From contig CAUDEL010000008.1 of NCBI GenBank assembly GCA_958448555.1, positions 1-64,000 on the forward strand: DNA of 64,000 nucleotides, given 5' to 3'. This DNA comes from Limiplasma sp958448555 (GTDB taxonomy: Bacteria > Bacillota > Clostridia > Christensenellales > Aristaeellaceae). This document shows positions 33,466 through 41,814 of this stretch, piece by piece (within the stretch, counting starts at the first letter, position 1; each line of letters starts with the position of its first letter). The position numbers and the translations under genes were made by a program. The notes under the pieces are model-generated. The model was given only the letters and a program-made list of their open reading frames with translations. It made no database searches and had not been told where the DNA came from.

Positions 33466-34649
33466 CATGTCATCAGGGCCATCAGCGCCTCGTTTTGCAC
33501 CTCCAGCCCGCGCGCCGTCAGGAAAAAGCGACGCTCCCCCATCGCGCCGGGCGACCAGGCGCCCAGCCCGTCCCGGATGAGCGTTTCCAGCGCCGGGCCG
33601 TAGACCTGCGAAAGCGCCGCGCCGTTTTGCGCCTCAAAGGCGCGCTCGGAGACGCCCTCGGTCATGCGCAGGCCCAGCATCATCGTCTCAAACATCGCCT
33701 CCTGGCGGCCGATGAGCTTTATTTGCGCGGGCGGCAGCTCGCCGCGCGCGCTCAGCGCCCGCAGGTACACATCCAGGCTTTCGGTGTTGGCCCGGCGCAC
33801 GCGCACGGCCCCTTGCGCGGCCTGATCCTCATCGGGCGGCAGCATGCCGTGCGCCGCCACGCCCAGCCCCGCGTACCAGCTTCCCTGCCAGTAGCCGACG
33901 TTGTGGCGGCAGCGAAAGCCGGGCCGCGCGAAGTTGCTGATCTCATAGCGCGCATACCCCGCCTCCTCCAGCCACCTTACGCCCTGCTCATACATCTCTG
34001 CGGCCTGCTCGTCATCCGGCAGGCGCACGCGCCCCTCCCGGACCATGCGCGCAAGCGGCGTTCCCTCCTCCAGGATCAGGTCGTAGGCCGAGACATGCTC
34101 CGCGCCCATTTCCGCCGCCGCCTCGATGCTCTCGCGCCAGTCCCGAAGGCTCTGCCCCGGCAGGCCGGACATGAGATCGACATTGAGGTTTTTGACGCCG
34201 CAGGCGCGGGCCAGCGCCACCGCCTCGCGCGCCTGCGAAAAGGTATGGATGCGCCCGAGCGCCCGGAGCAGCCGGTCCTGCGCGGCCTGCACGCCCAGCG
34301 AGAGCCGGTTGAGTCCGCACGCGACAGCGGCCTCCAGCCACGGCGCCGTGAGGGTGCCGGGGTTGCCCTCAGCGGTGATCTCCGCCTCCGGCAGGACCGT
34401 GAAGCAGGCTTTCAGCTCCTCCAGCACCCCCCGCATCTCCTCCGCCGGCACCAGCGTGGGCGTACCTCCGCCCAGAAACACGGTGCTCACCTTCGCGCCG
34501 GGATGATTTTGCGCCGTCATGCGGATCTCTTGTTTGAGCGCCGCGCAATACGCCGCAACGGTTCCGGCGTCCGCGGGAGCGGAGCAGAAGTCGCAGTAAA
34601 AACATTTTCTTTTACAAAATGGAAAATGGAGATATAATTGCAGTAGCAA
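33465..34649 (-). CDS. hemW: Radical SAM protein HemW (heme chaperone, formerly CPO-like)
   Basis: Radical SAM protein of 394 residues. The cluster motif is at the very start: Cys12, Cys16 and Cys19 in FCKRKCFYC, with Cys22 directly after, as in HemW. FLGGGTPTLVP, EITAEGNPGTL and RLSLGVQAAQDRLL follow, then VKNLNVDLMSGLPGQ, and a C-terminal HemN_C winged region. HemW proteins bind heme and insert it into targets rather than oxidise coproporphyrinogen. The start is a TTG at 34647-34649 with GGGAGGGG seven bases upstream; no ATG or GTG fits. Monocistronic. Confidence 0.9.
   Translation of the reverse strand: MLLQLYLHFPFCKRKCFYCDFCSAPADAGTVAAYCAALKQEIRMTAQNHPGAKVSTVFLGGGTPTLVPAEEMRGVLEELKACFTVLPEAEITAEGNPGTLTAPWLEAAVACGLNRLSLGVQAAQDRLLRALGRIHTFSQAREAVALARACGVKNLNVDLMSGLPGQSLRDWRESIEAAAEMGAEHVSAYDLILEEGTPLARMVREGRVRLPDDEQAAEMYEQGVRWLEEAGYARYEISNFARPGFRCRHNVGYWQGSWYAGLGVAAHGMLPPDEDQAAQGAVRVRRANTESLDVYLRALSARGELPPAQIKLIGRQEAMFETMMLGLRMTEGVSERAFEAQNGAALSQVYGPALETLIRDGLGAWSPGAMGERRFFLTARGLEVQNEALMALMT
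34610..34638 (+). promoter_or_regulatory. Possible promoter of the DUF1622 gene
   Basis: -35 TTTTAC (34610-34615), 17-bp spacer, -10 TATAAT (34633-34638). It overlaps the first codons of hemW on the other strand. Confidence 0.5.
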
Positions 34650-34670
34650 ATCGCAACCCCTCCCGGTGCG

Positions 34671-34679
34671 ATTATACCA
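34671..34679 (-). promoter_or_regulatory. Extended -10 promoter of hemW
   Basis: Minus strand reads TGGTATAAT, a TGn extension joined to a perfect -10 box, 21 bp before the TTG start. Confidence 0.55.
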
Positions 34680-34701
34680 CACCCACAAAGGAGGCTGCCA
34701 C

Positions 34702-35073
34702 ATGGAAGCTATTGAACTCAGTTTTGACACGATGGTACGTCTGTGTATCCTGCTCATCGAACTGGCCGGCATCGCCGTCATCGTCATCAGCATGGTCAGG
34801 GGATTTATCGGCTTTGTCCAAAAGCATGAAAGCACGCGCATCCAGCTGGCGCAGGGGATCATGCTGGGGCTGGAATTCAAGATCGGCAGCGAGGTGCTGC
34901 GCTCCGTCATCGTCAGCGGCTGGACCGAGCTGGGCACGCTGGCGGCGATCATTTTGCTGCGAAGCATGCTGACGCTGCTTTTGCACTGGGAGATCGACGT
35001 AGAGGAGAAGCGCCAGAAAGAAAAGCAGGAAGCCCTTGAAAATGCCGCTGCGGCCAAGCTTCCCCAGGCTTAA
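34702..35073 (+). CDS. DUF1622 family membrane protein
   Basis: Small membrane protein of 123 residues. The N-terminal segment IELSFDTMVRLCILLIELAGIAVIVISMVRGFIGFV holds one transmembrane helix with an internal Glu. LAQGIMLGLEFKIGSEVLRSVIVSGWTELGTLAAIILLRSMLTLLLHWEI follows, with two more short helices, and a charged tail ends it. This is the DUF1622 pattern (R...G..L..GLEf.iasDil.T); the function is unknown. ATG 34702 follows AAAGGAGG. Two larger membrane-protein genes follow on the same strand. Confidence 0.8.
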   Translation: MEAIELSFDTMVRLCILLIELAGIAVIVISMVRGFIGFVQKHESTRIQLAQGIMLGLEFKIGSEVLRSVIVSGWTELGTLAAIILLRSMLTLLLHWEIDVEEKRQKEKQEALENAAAAKLPQA

Positions 35074-35093
35074 GGCCCGGGAGGAGGTTTTGG

Positions 35094-36665
35094 ATGACAA
35101 GCGCTTTTTCCCGCGCCGCGCAGGGGCTAAACGCCCTTTTGCGCGCACGGCCTGCGCGGCGCACGCTCACCGTGCTTTCCCTGATCTGGGTGGCGGCGAT
35201 GCTGGCGCCGCTTCTGGCCATGTCGTTTTATGCCTACCCCACCCATGACGACTTTCCCTGCGTCCGTCTGGCCGCGGAGGCCTGGGCCGAAACCGGCAGT
35301 TTCCGGGCGGCGCTGCAAGGTGCATGGGAGCAGGCCATGTACGACTATCAGACCTGGCAGGGGACGTATGTGGCCATGTTTGTCTGCGCCTTTCAGCCCA
35401 TGGCCTTTTCCATGCGGCTGTTCTGGCTGGCGCCGTTTCTGACGCTGACGCTGCTGGCGCTGTCGGCCTGGTATCTGTCGCGGCAGCTCACCCGATGTGT
35501 GTTCAAAGGGGACCTGTGCGTCTGCGCGGTGTTCTATGCCGCGCTGATGACGCTGCTTTTGCAGTACGTGCCCGGTATCCGGGAGCTGGTCTACTGGCAG
35601 TCCGCCATCCAATATACCATGAGCCTGGTGGTGGGGATGCCGCTCATCGGGCTTCTTCTCCGGCTTCACTTCCAGCCCTGCCGGCCCCTGTGCCGCGCCT
35701 GGCGCTGCGCCGCGGTTGTCTTCTGCGCCGTGGCGCTGGGCGGCCTGCCCTACCCGCTGGCGCTCAGCGGCGCGGTGGGTCTGGCGCTGGCGGCGGCCTG
35801 GTGCCTCCTTCGCCGCTCCCCCGCCCGCACGGCCAGCCTGCTGGCCTTCCTGGGCGTGACGGCGTCGCTGATCGTCGTGGTGCTCGCGCCGGGCAACGCC
35901 GTGCGGCAGGAGCGGGTGGGCGAAAGCCTCGCCCCCGCCGCGGCCATCATCCACAGCCTGGCGGAGTGTCTGCGCTGCACGGGCGAATGGTTCGGACCGC
36001 AGCTTCCGGGGCTTGCGCTGGTGCTGGCGGCGCTTCTGTGGACGCGGCTGAAAAACAGCCCCCTGCGCTTCCGCAGGCCGGGGTGGGTGAGCCTGTTCAG
36101 CTTGGGCGTGCTGGCCGCGGGCTTCGTGCCGCCCATCTTCGCCACCGGCGTGGACAGCTACCGCCTGGACCGCATCCTGGGCAGCCTGTACCTGCTCTAC
36201 GCGGTGCTGGCGCTGCTCAACCTGATCTACTGGCTGGGCTGGTTTGCCCAGCGCCGTGCCGCCTCCCCCCTGCCGGAGGGGGTGCGCTGCTGGCAGCTGT
36301 GCCTGTGCGCCGGGCTGCTGGCCTGGGGCCTGTTCGCCACCGGCGCCGTGCTGGCCACGCCCACCCTGGGCGCCTGCTACAGCCTGGTTACGGGCGAGGC
36401 CGCGCGCTACCACACGGAGATGCTTGCGCGGGAAAACGCGCTGGCGGAGGCGGACTCGATCTTGGAGGCCCAGGCGGCCGTGCAGCCGCTCAGCGCGCAG
36501 CCCGCGATCTTCCCCCTGGACATGCTGCCCTATCAGAGCCAAACCGCCCTGCCGGGCGAGATGCATCGGTTTTTCGCCATGCAGCGGCTGGCGGAGCGCT
36601 ATGGCGCGGGAGAGATCCCGCAGGAGGAATGGGAGGCCTTGGACGCATGGAACAGCGAAAGCTGA
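35094..36665 (+). CDS. Polytopic membrane protein, DUF6056-like
   Basis: Membrane protein of 523 residues with about ten hydrophobic segments. Features of DUF6056 are YAYPTHDDFPCVRLAAEAW near the first helix (a DD motif outside the membrane, as in GT-C glycosyltransferases), YDYQTWQGTYVAMF and ELVYWQSAIQYTMSLVVGMPLI. The C-terminal 90 residues are outside the last helix. A role in transferring sugars from lipid carriers to the surface is plausible but inferred. GGGAGGAGG precedes the ATG at 35094. The next gene begins inside its last 19 bp. Confidence 0.68.
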   Translation: MTSAFSRAAQGLNALLRARPARRTLTVLSLIWVAAMLAPLLAMSFYAYPTHDDFPCVRLAAEAWAETGSFRAALQGAWEQAMYDYQTWQGTYVAMFVCAFQPMAFSMRLFWLAPFLTLTLLALSAWYLSRQLTRCVFKGDLCVCAVFYAALMTLLLQYVPGIRELVYWQSAIQYTMSLVVGMPLIGLLLRLHFQPCRPLCRAWRCAAVVFCAVALGGLPYPLALSGAVGLALAAAWCLLRRSPARTASLLAFLGVTASLIVVVLAPGNAVRQERVGESLAPAAAIIHSLAECLRCTGEWFGPQLPGLALVLAALLWTRLKNSPLRFRRPGWVSLFSLGVLAAGFVPPIFATGVDSYRLDRILGSLYLLYAVLALLNLIYWLGWFAQRRAASPLPEGVRCWQLCLCAGLLAWGLFATGAVLATPTLGACYSLVTGEAARYHTEMLARENALAEADSILEAQAAVQPLSAQPAIFPLDMLPYQSQTALPGEMHRFFAMQRLAERYGAGEIPQEEWEALDAWNSES

Positions 36666-38212
36666 CCCCGCCGTGTCTCACGCGCCTGGACCGCGCGGCC
36701 TTCTGCGCCGTGGCGGCGCTGCTGGCATTGATGTTTGCCTACCTTTTCGGCTATTCCCTGCTGCGCACCAGCGTCTTTGATCCCGCGGGGGAGATCAGCG
36801 AGCATGTGCTTCACGTCCGGGACAGCGTGGCGGTCAACCTGGCGATGCTGGCCGGCTGGCTGGTGCTTTTCCGCCTCGCCCTGCGCTTTGAAGGACGCAT
36901 CCGTCTGGGGTGGCTGACGGCCGCGTCGCTGGGGCTGACGTTTGTGCTGGGCGCGGCGTGGGTGCTTGTGATGCGCGCCGTGCCCATCAACGACACGGGC
37001 ATCCTCTATTACAGCGCCGCGGGGCTGGCCAGGGGCGATACCTCGGAACTGTGGCGCCAGGAGCTCTACCTGCGCACCAACGCCTTTCAGGCCGGCTATC
37101 TGCAATACTCCGAGGTCCTCCAGCGGCTCTTCGGCCGCTACAGCTATGTGCCCCAGGGCCTTTTGAACGCCGCGTTTCTGACCGCCGCCTGCGGGGCGGT
37201 GCTGGACCTCACGTGGCGCTGCCTGCACGAGCGCCGGGTGCAGATTCTCACCACGCTGCTCCTTGCGCTGTGCGTTCAGCCGGTCTGCTATACCACTTTT
37301 CTCTACGGCAACCTGCCGGGCCTGTGCCTGGGGCTGTGGGCGCTGGCATGCCTCGTGCGCTGGATCGGCGGCGGGCGCGGGTGGTGGCTGGTCCCGGCGC
37401 TGGCGCTCATGGCGCTGTCCGTGGCGCTCAAGCCAAACTACCTCATCCTGGCGCTGGCGGCCGCGCTGGTGACGGCGCTCTACGCGCTGGGTTCCCGGCG
37501 CTTTTCGGCGCTGCTCGTGTGCGCGGGCCTGCTGGCCGCGCCCGTGGCGGCAAGCCGTCTGGCGGGCCTGGTTTTGGAGGCGCGCACGGGCTTTGCCATA
37601 GGGCAGGGCGCGCCGCAGACCACCTGGCTTGCGATGGGCATGCAGGAGGGGCCGCTGGCCCCCGGGTGGTATAACCGCTATTCCCTCTCGGTGATGGAGC
37701 GCGCGGACATGGACCCCGAGGCCGCCCAAGCGCTCGTTCGCGGGGACATCGCGACGCGGCTGGCCGAATTTTCGGCAGACCCCGGCTATGCGCTGTCCTT
37801 CTATCACGAGAAGATGGTTTCCCAGTGGGCGGAAACCACCTTCGAGGCGCTGCTGGTCAACCGCACCATGCCCAGCGAAAGCACGGTGCCCGCCGCGGTG
37901 GAAAGCCTGCTGCGGGGCGGCGGCTCGCAGGCGCTGGCGGCGTACATGGAGGGCTACACGCTCATGCTCTACCTGGGCTTTGCGCTGGGCGCGGCGAGGC
38001 TCGCCCTCGGGCTTTCGCGGCGCGGCGGGTGGGCATGGCCGCGCCTGTATGGCCCGCTTGCGCTGATGGTCGCGGTGCTGGGCGGCTTTCTCTACCACCT
38101 GCTCTTTGAGGGAAAGTCTCAGTATCTGGTGGTCTACCTGCCCATGATGGCGCCCCTGTGCGCATGCGCCCTGTCCTGGCGGCGGCCGGTCAGAGCTCCT
38201 GCCGCGCCATGA
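36647..38212 (+). CDS. Polytopic membrane protein, GT-C glycosyltransferase-like
   Basis: Membrane protein of 521 residues with about eleven hydrophobic segments. The first outer loop contains VPINDTGILYYSAAGLARGDTSEL, reminiscent of the acidic catalytic loop of GT39/GT-C enzymes, then YLRTNAFQAGYLQYSEVLQRLFG. KPNYLILALAAALVTALY and the late soluble loop FYHEKMVSQWAETTFEALLVN also resemble this class. ATG 36647 follows GGGAGG and overlaps the preceding gene, so both are probably co-expressed. Its 3' end overlaps that of convergent spoIIIAH by 23 bp. Substrate unknown. Confidence 0.65.
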   Translation: MEQRKLTPPCLTRLDRAAFCAVAALLALMFAYLFGYSLLRTSVFDPAGEISEHVLHVRDSVAVNLAMLAGWLVLFRLALRFEGRIRLGWLTAASLGLTFVLGAAWVLVMRAVPINDTGILYYSAAGLARGDTSELWRQELYLRTNAFQAGYLQYSEVLQRLFGRYSYVPQGLLNAAFLTAACGAVLDLTWRCLHERRVQILTTLLLALCVQPVCYTTFLYGNLPGLCLGLWALACLVRWIGGGRGWWLVPALALMALSVALKPNYLILALAAALVTALYALGSRRFSALLVCAGLLAAPVAASRLAGLVLEARTGFAIGQGAPQTTWLAMGMQEGPLAPGWYNRYSLSVMERADMDPEAAQALVRGDIATRLAEFSADPGYALSFYHEKMVSQWAETTFEALLVNRTMPSESTVPAAVESLLRGGGSQALAAYMEGYTLMLYLGFALGAARLALGLSRRGGWAWPRLYGPLALMVAVLGGFLYHLLFEGKSQYLVVYLPMMAPLCACALSWRRPVRAPAAP

Positions 38213-38723
38213 TGCGGATGTTCTCGGCCCCGATGTCGGTGTGCGCCGTGCACAGGGCCACAATGGCGGCGCCCGTTTCGCCCGTCATCTCCGCCGAGGG
38301 GACGACCACTGTAAGCGCGCCGTTTTGCAAAAGCACCAGGCAGGGCGCAAAGCCCGCCTCGTTGAGCGCCTCCTCCAGCCCCAGCTCGCTCTGGTGGTCG
38401 GCGATGAGGCGCTCAAGCTGTCTGGCGGCCTGGGCGCGGGTGTCCGCGTCCGCCGCGTCGCTGTCCAAAAGCGCGTTTAGCGCCGCCACGTCCTTGTCGT
38501 AGGCCGCTTCCCGCGCGCTGCGCTCCTGCGCGGCCTGCGGCGCGGGCGTCCGGGACGCGGTCACGGAGGGCCGGGGCGCCTGCGCGGGCGGCTCGGGCGC
38601 AAAAAAGCGGCCCCATGCCATCACCGCTGCGGCCGCCGCCAGCACGGCCAGCAATCCCCGCCGCGCCCATGTGCGGCCCCGGCCCTTCCTGCGCCCCTCA
38701 GGGGGCGTTTTTTTTGCGTTCAT
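38190..38723 (-). CDS. spoIIIAH: Stage III sporulation protein AH
   Basis: Forespore-facing mother-cell protein of the feeding-tube channel that pairs with SpoIIQ. The 177 residues comprise a basic N-terminus (KKTPPEGRRKGRGRTW), one transmembrane helix (LLAVLAAAAAVMAWGRFF), a Pro/Ala linker and the C-terminal YscJ/FliF-like domain (AAYDKDVAALNALLDS through TAHTDIGAENIRIMARQ). Its ATG overlaps the spoIIIAG stop. It is the last gene of the operon. Confidence 0.9.
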   Translation of the reverse strand: MNAKKTPPEGRRKGRGRTWARRGLLAVLAAAAAVMAWGRFFAPEPPAQAPRPSVTASRTPAPQAAQERSAREAAYDKDVAALNALLDSDAADADTRAQAARQLERLIADHQSELGLEEALNEAGFAPCLVLLQNGALTVVVPSAEMTGETGAAIVALCTAHTDIGAENIRIMARQEL

Positions 38724-39064
38724 CGGCTCTCCTCCTCCATCACAAATACGTCCACCGCGCTTTCGGGCAGGCCCAGCAGCGTCCGCGCCGCCCGCGCCAG
38801 CGACAGCCGCACCGTCAGGTCGTCCGCGCCCTGCGCCACGACCACCGCGCCCGTGGGGCCGTCGGTCTCGCCGCCGTAAAACAGCGCCACCTCGACTTTG
38901 CCCGCGCCCGCGATCGCGCCCAGCACCTCCGCGATGCGCCGTTCCTCCTGGCTGCCCGCCGTTCCCTCCCCGCCGCCTCCGGCCAGCAGCAGCGCCAGCA
39001 GCGCCGCAAGCGCCGCCGCCATCCATGGCAGCGCCTTTGTATCCGTCAAACGCCTGAGGTTCAT
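38720..39064 (-). CDS. spoIIIAG: Stage III sporulation protein AG, short form
   Basis: Ring-forming protein of the SpoIIIA-SpoIIQ channel. It has 114 residues: one transmembrane helix (about 14-33), then a single ring-building domain with EERRIAEVLGAIAGAGKVEVALFYGG, GAVVVAQGADDLTVRLSLARAARTLLGLPESAVDVFVME. In Bacillus subtilis (229 residues) a long beta insertion separates the second strand from VVVVAKGA; here only about ten residues lie there. Position between AF and AH and the conserved VVVAQGA segment support the name. Starts and stops overlap neighbours by ATGA. Confidence 0.85.
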   Translation of the reverse strand: MNLRRLTDTKALPWMAAALAALLALLLAGGGGEGTAGSQEERRIAEVLGAIAGAGKVEVALFYGGETDGPTGAVVVAQGADDLTVRLSLARAARTLLGLPESAVDVFVMEEESR

Positions 39065-39531
39065 GGCGCGCTCGCCCCGCTTTCGCTCAAGCGCACCCTC
39101 TCCGGCGGGACGGAAAGCTGTCCGGCGATGGCCGCGGCCAGCTCCTGCGCGTCCAGCAGCGGCGCCTCCCCGGCCTCCAGCGCCAGGTCGACATGATCCA
39201 CCGCGCCCTCCCGCGTCAGATACACCGCGGCCCGCGCCTCATACCCCGCGCGCCGGGCCAGGCGCACGCACAGGGATTCCGCCTGGTTGGCCGCCGCCCG
39301 CAGCGCCGTGCGCGCGTAGCTCTCCTCGCTGACCGCGCCCAGCGCGGCCGCGGGAAGCGTTCCTTCCACCCGCACGTCCATAAGGCTGCCCAGCCCCGAG
39401 ATCAGCGCCGCCATAATCAGGGCGCTGACCGTCATGCGCGCCATCTTCTGCTGCCGCCCCTCGGGCAAGAGCAGCTCCGAAAGCGACCACAGCACCGATA
39501 ACGCCGCAAGCTGCCTGACAAACGCCTCCAT
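39061..39531 (-). CDS. spoIIIAF: Stage III sporulation protein AF
   Basis: Membrane-anchored component of the SpoIIIA complex, 156 residues. Two N-terminal hydrophobic helices (FVRQLAALSVLWSLSELLL and MARMTVSALIMAALISGLGSLM) are joined by a loop with the conserved LLPEGRQQKMARM. A C-terminal soluble domain follows (about 60-156), of the ring-building type. The start lies 4 bp after spoIIIAE. Confidence 0.88.
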   Translation of the reverse strand: MEAFVRQLAALSVLWSLSELLLPEGRQQKMARMTVSALIMAALISGLGSLMDVRVEGTLPAAALGAVSEESYARTALRAAANQAESLCVRLARRAGYEARAAVYLTREGAVDHVDLALEAGEAPLLDAQELAAAIAGQLSVPPERVRLSESGASAP

Positions 39532-39535
39532 TGCC

Positions 39536-40681
39536 TCACCTCAACATCACCGTCAGGTTCGCCACCGTAATGAGCTGCGCCACCAGCAGCAGGAACATCG
39601 CGCCCACGCTGAGCTGGATGATGAACAGCAGCGAAAACACCTCCGCATAGTCCCCCATGCCGCGCGACAGGGGGCTCTCCCCGATGGGCTGCAAAAAGGC
39701 CGAGGCCGCGCGATAGAGAAACATCGTCAGCGCCGTGCGCACAAGCGGCAGGGCCAGCGCGCCGACGAGCAGCATCAGCCCCAGCGCGCCCACGGCGTTT
39801 TGCACGATGAGCGAGCAGCCCACCAGCGTATCCACCGTATCGGCAAACATCCCGCCCACGATGGGGATGAAATTGTCCATGGCGTACTTGGCCGTGCGGA
39901 TGCTCACGCCGTCCACGGCGGCCGCGCTCACGCCCTGCACTGTCATGACCCCGATAAAAACCGTAAAGCCGAAGCCCAGCGTCCATTCCGCGACCTGCCG
40001 CAGCAGCCTTCGCATCTGGGAAACGCGCAGGCCGTCGCTCAGGCTTCCCGCCATGGTCAGAACCGCCACGCTCACCGCAAAGGGCAGCGTCACATGCCGG
40101 ATCAGCGTGGTCATCGACCCCGCCGCGGCCATGACGGCCGGCTGATAGAACGCCGAGCTGGCCGTGCCGCCCACGGCGGCAAGCAGCGTGACCATCACCG
40201 GGAAGATCGCCTGCATCAGCTCCGACATGCGCCCGATGGTCTCCTCCGCCAGCGCCACGTGCTCGCGCAGGTCCACGATGAGAAACGCCATCGTCATCAA
40301 CAGCCCCGCGTACCGCGCGGCCTTTCCCGCCGCCCCGCCGGGCGCGGCGATCCATTCCGCCGCCGCCACCAGCAGCGCGGGGACCAGCAGCCGCGTGATG
40401 CGCCAGACGCTCCGGCCGAATACCCCGGCCGCCTCGTCCATCAGCCACGCAAGCACCTCCTGGGCGCTGAGCACCGCCTGCCCGCTGGCGAGCCTTCCGA
40501 TCAGTTCCTCCACGCCGCCCTCCAGCCAGGGCACATCCCCGGCGGCCGCCTCGAGCGCCTCCAGGTCCAGCTCGCCCACCACCTGCGCAAGCCCCTCGCC
40601 GACCGTCTGAGCGCAGGCGGGAGCGGCGAGGAGCAGCGCCGAGAACAGCACGAGGACCATCCCCATGTTTTTCGCTTTCAT
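39536..40681 (-). CDS. spoIIIAE: Stage III sporulation protein AE
   Basis: Large polytopic subunit of the SpoIIIA export machine, 381 residues. A signal-like N-terminus (MVLVLFSALLLAAPACA) is followed by a soluble stretch and about seven transmembrane segments, with the conserved KYAMDNFIPIVGGMFADTVDTLVGCSLIVQNAVG in the middle, a strong SpoIIIAE signature. ATG 40679-40681 overlaps the spoIIIAD stop by 4 bp; the in-frame extension to 40747 lies inside spoIIIAD. Confidence 0.93.
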   Translation of the reverse strand: MKAKNMGMVLVLFSALLLAAPACAQTVGEGLAQVVGELDLEALEAAAGDVPWLEGGVEELIGRLASGQAVLSAQEVLAWLMDEAAGVFGRSVWRITRLLVPALLVAAAEWIAAPGGAAGKAARYAGLLMTMAFLIVDLREHVALAEETIGRMSELMQAIFPVMVTLLAAVGGTASSAFYQPAVMAAAGSMTTLIRHVTLPFAVSVAVLTMAGSLSDGLRVSQMRRLLRQVAEWTLGFGFTVFIGVMTVQGVSAAAVDGVSIRTAKYAMDNFIPIVGGMFADTVDTLVGCSLIVQNAVGALGLMLLVGALALPLVRTALTMFLYRAASAFLQPIGESPLSRGMGDYAEVFSLLFIIQLSVGAMFLLLVAQLITVANLTVMLR

Positions 40682-41064
40682 GGCGTCAGCTCCAGAATCA
40701 TTTCCATCAGTTTGAGCAGCATCGGCGCGGTCAGCGTAAAGACGCACAGCTTTCCCACCAGCCCCACCTTGAGGGCCAGCCCGCCCTCTCCCAGATCCTC
40801 GCAGGCCTGAGCGGCCAGCTCCGCCACATAGCTCACGCCCAGCACCTTGACCAAAGTGTCCAGATACCCCTTTTCAAGCCCCGCCAGCGAGGTCAGGCGT
40901 GCAAAGACGTCCTGCACGTCCGAGAGCTGCTCCAGCGCGGCCAGAAGCAGCATCGCGCCCGCCGCCACCGCGCACAGCCCGCCCAGCTGGGGCTGCTGCT
41001 GGCGCACCACCATGCACAGCACCGCCGCGGCCACGGCCAGCCCCATCCACTGCCAGAACGCCAT
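40678..41064 (-). CDS. spoIIIAD: Stage III sporulation protein AD
   Basis: Small membrane protein of 128 residues with four hydrophobic segments. Its sequence LDTLVKVLGVSYVAELAAQACEDLGEGGLALKVGLVGKLCVFTLTAPMLLKLMEMILEL is the well conserved SpoIIIAD C-terminal half. Spacing to spoIIIAC is 3 bp and to spoIIIAE is an overlap, consistent with one polycistronic message driven in the mother cell during engulfment. Confidence 0.93.
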   Translation of the reverse strand: MAFWQWMGLAVAAAVLCMVVRQQQPQLGGLCAVAAGAMLLLAALEQLSDVQDVFARLTSLAGLEKGYLDTLVKVLGVSYVAELAAQACEDLGEGGLALKVGLVGKLCVFTLTAPMLLKLMEMILELTP

Positions 41065-41067
41065 GGC

Positions 41068-41268
41068 CTAATAGAGCGCGAAGATGCTCTTGAGGCTGGA
41101 GAAGAGATCGGCCACCAGATCCACGACCAGAAACAGCCCGATCACCAGCCCCACCACCGTCACCAGCGTGCCCAGCTCCTCGCGCCCGGCGCGCGTGAGC
41201 ACCTGGGACAGCACCGCCACCACCACGCCCAGCCCCGCGATCTTAAAGAGAAGATCAACCTGGATCAT
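41068..41268 (-). CDS. spoIIIAC: Stage III sporulation protein AC
   Basis: Two-helix membrane protein of 66 residues: IDLLFKIAGLGVVVAVLSQVLTRAGREE-like N-terminal helix (here VDLLFKIAGLG) and LVTVVGLVIGLFLVVDLVADLFSSLKSIF. The length and the GREE turn are diagnostic. It forms part of the membrane base of the SpoIIIA complex. It lies 15 bp after spoIIIAB. Confidence 0.94.
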   Translation of the reverse strand: MIQVDLLFKIAGLGVVVAVLSQVLTRAGREELGTLVTVVGLVIGLFLVVDLVADLFSSLKSIFALY

Positions 41269-41283
41269 ACAATCTCCCTCCCG

Positions 41284-41814
41284 CTACCACAGCGCGATGC
41301 CCGCCATCAGCCCCAGCAGCATGCCCAGCCGCACCGCCAGAGAGCCGCCGGCCTCCGCCTCGCGCCGCGCCTCCTCCTCCAGGGGCTTGAGCCTGCGAAG
41401 GCAGGCCGCCGCGGCCTGCGCGCGCATGGCGGCCGTTCCGCTGCCGAGCTGGAAAAACAGCCCCTGCATCGCCTCGCGCTCCTCCGGCTTCTCCCACGGG
41501 ATGGGGATCTGCGCGCACGCCTGCGCGTATGCCTCCCCCAGTCCCAAAAGCGGCTCCCGCGCCAGCGCGTGGGCGACCCACAGCAGCCGTCTGGACACCT
41601 GCTCCCCGCCCGGTCCCGAGGGCGCATAATGCGCGCACTCGCACAGCAGCTCCGTCAGCCCCATCCGCTCCTGCTCCAGCATCAGCCGGAGGCTTCCGAC
41701 GATGTCCAGCCGCGCGCGCAGCGTGCGTAGCCGCCTGAGCCTGCGCTCCCGCATCCAGCTTCCCGCCGCCGTGCCCGCCAGCAGGCAGCACAGCGCGCCC
41801 GCCGCGCCCATCAT
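41284..41814 (-). CDS. spoIIIAB: Stage III sporulation protein AB
   Basis: Membrane protein of 176 residues related to the type II secretion F/GspF fold. One N-terminal helix (AGALCCLLAGTAAGSWM), then the basic stretch RERRLRRLRTLRARLDIVGSLRLMLEQE, a helical soluble region and a C-terminal helix (AVRLGMLLGLMAGIALW). This is the usual SpoIIIAB arrangement. Its start overlaps the spoIIIAA stop. Confidence 0.88.
   Translation of the reverse strand: MMGAAGALCCLLAGTAAGSWMRERRLRRLRTLRARLDIVGSLRLMLEQERMGLTELLCECAHYAPSGPGGEQVSRRLLWVAHALAREPLLGLGEAYAQACAQIPIPWEKPEEREAMQGLFFQLGSGTAAMRAQAAAACLRRLKPLEEEARREAEAGGSLAVRLGMLLGLMAGIALW

Noticed and set aside
35324..38212. A single 962-residue protein covering both membrane-protein genes
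   Set aside because: The first 440 codons are out of frame with the real gene at 35094-36665 and are not membrane-like. A good ATG and ribosome site at 36647 define the second gene.
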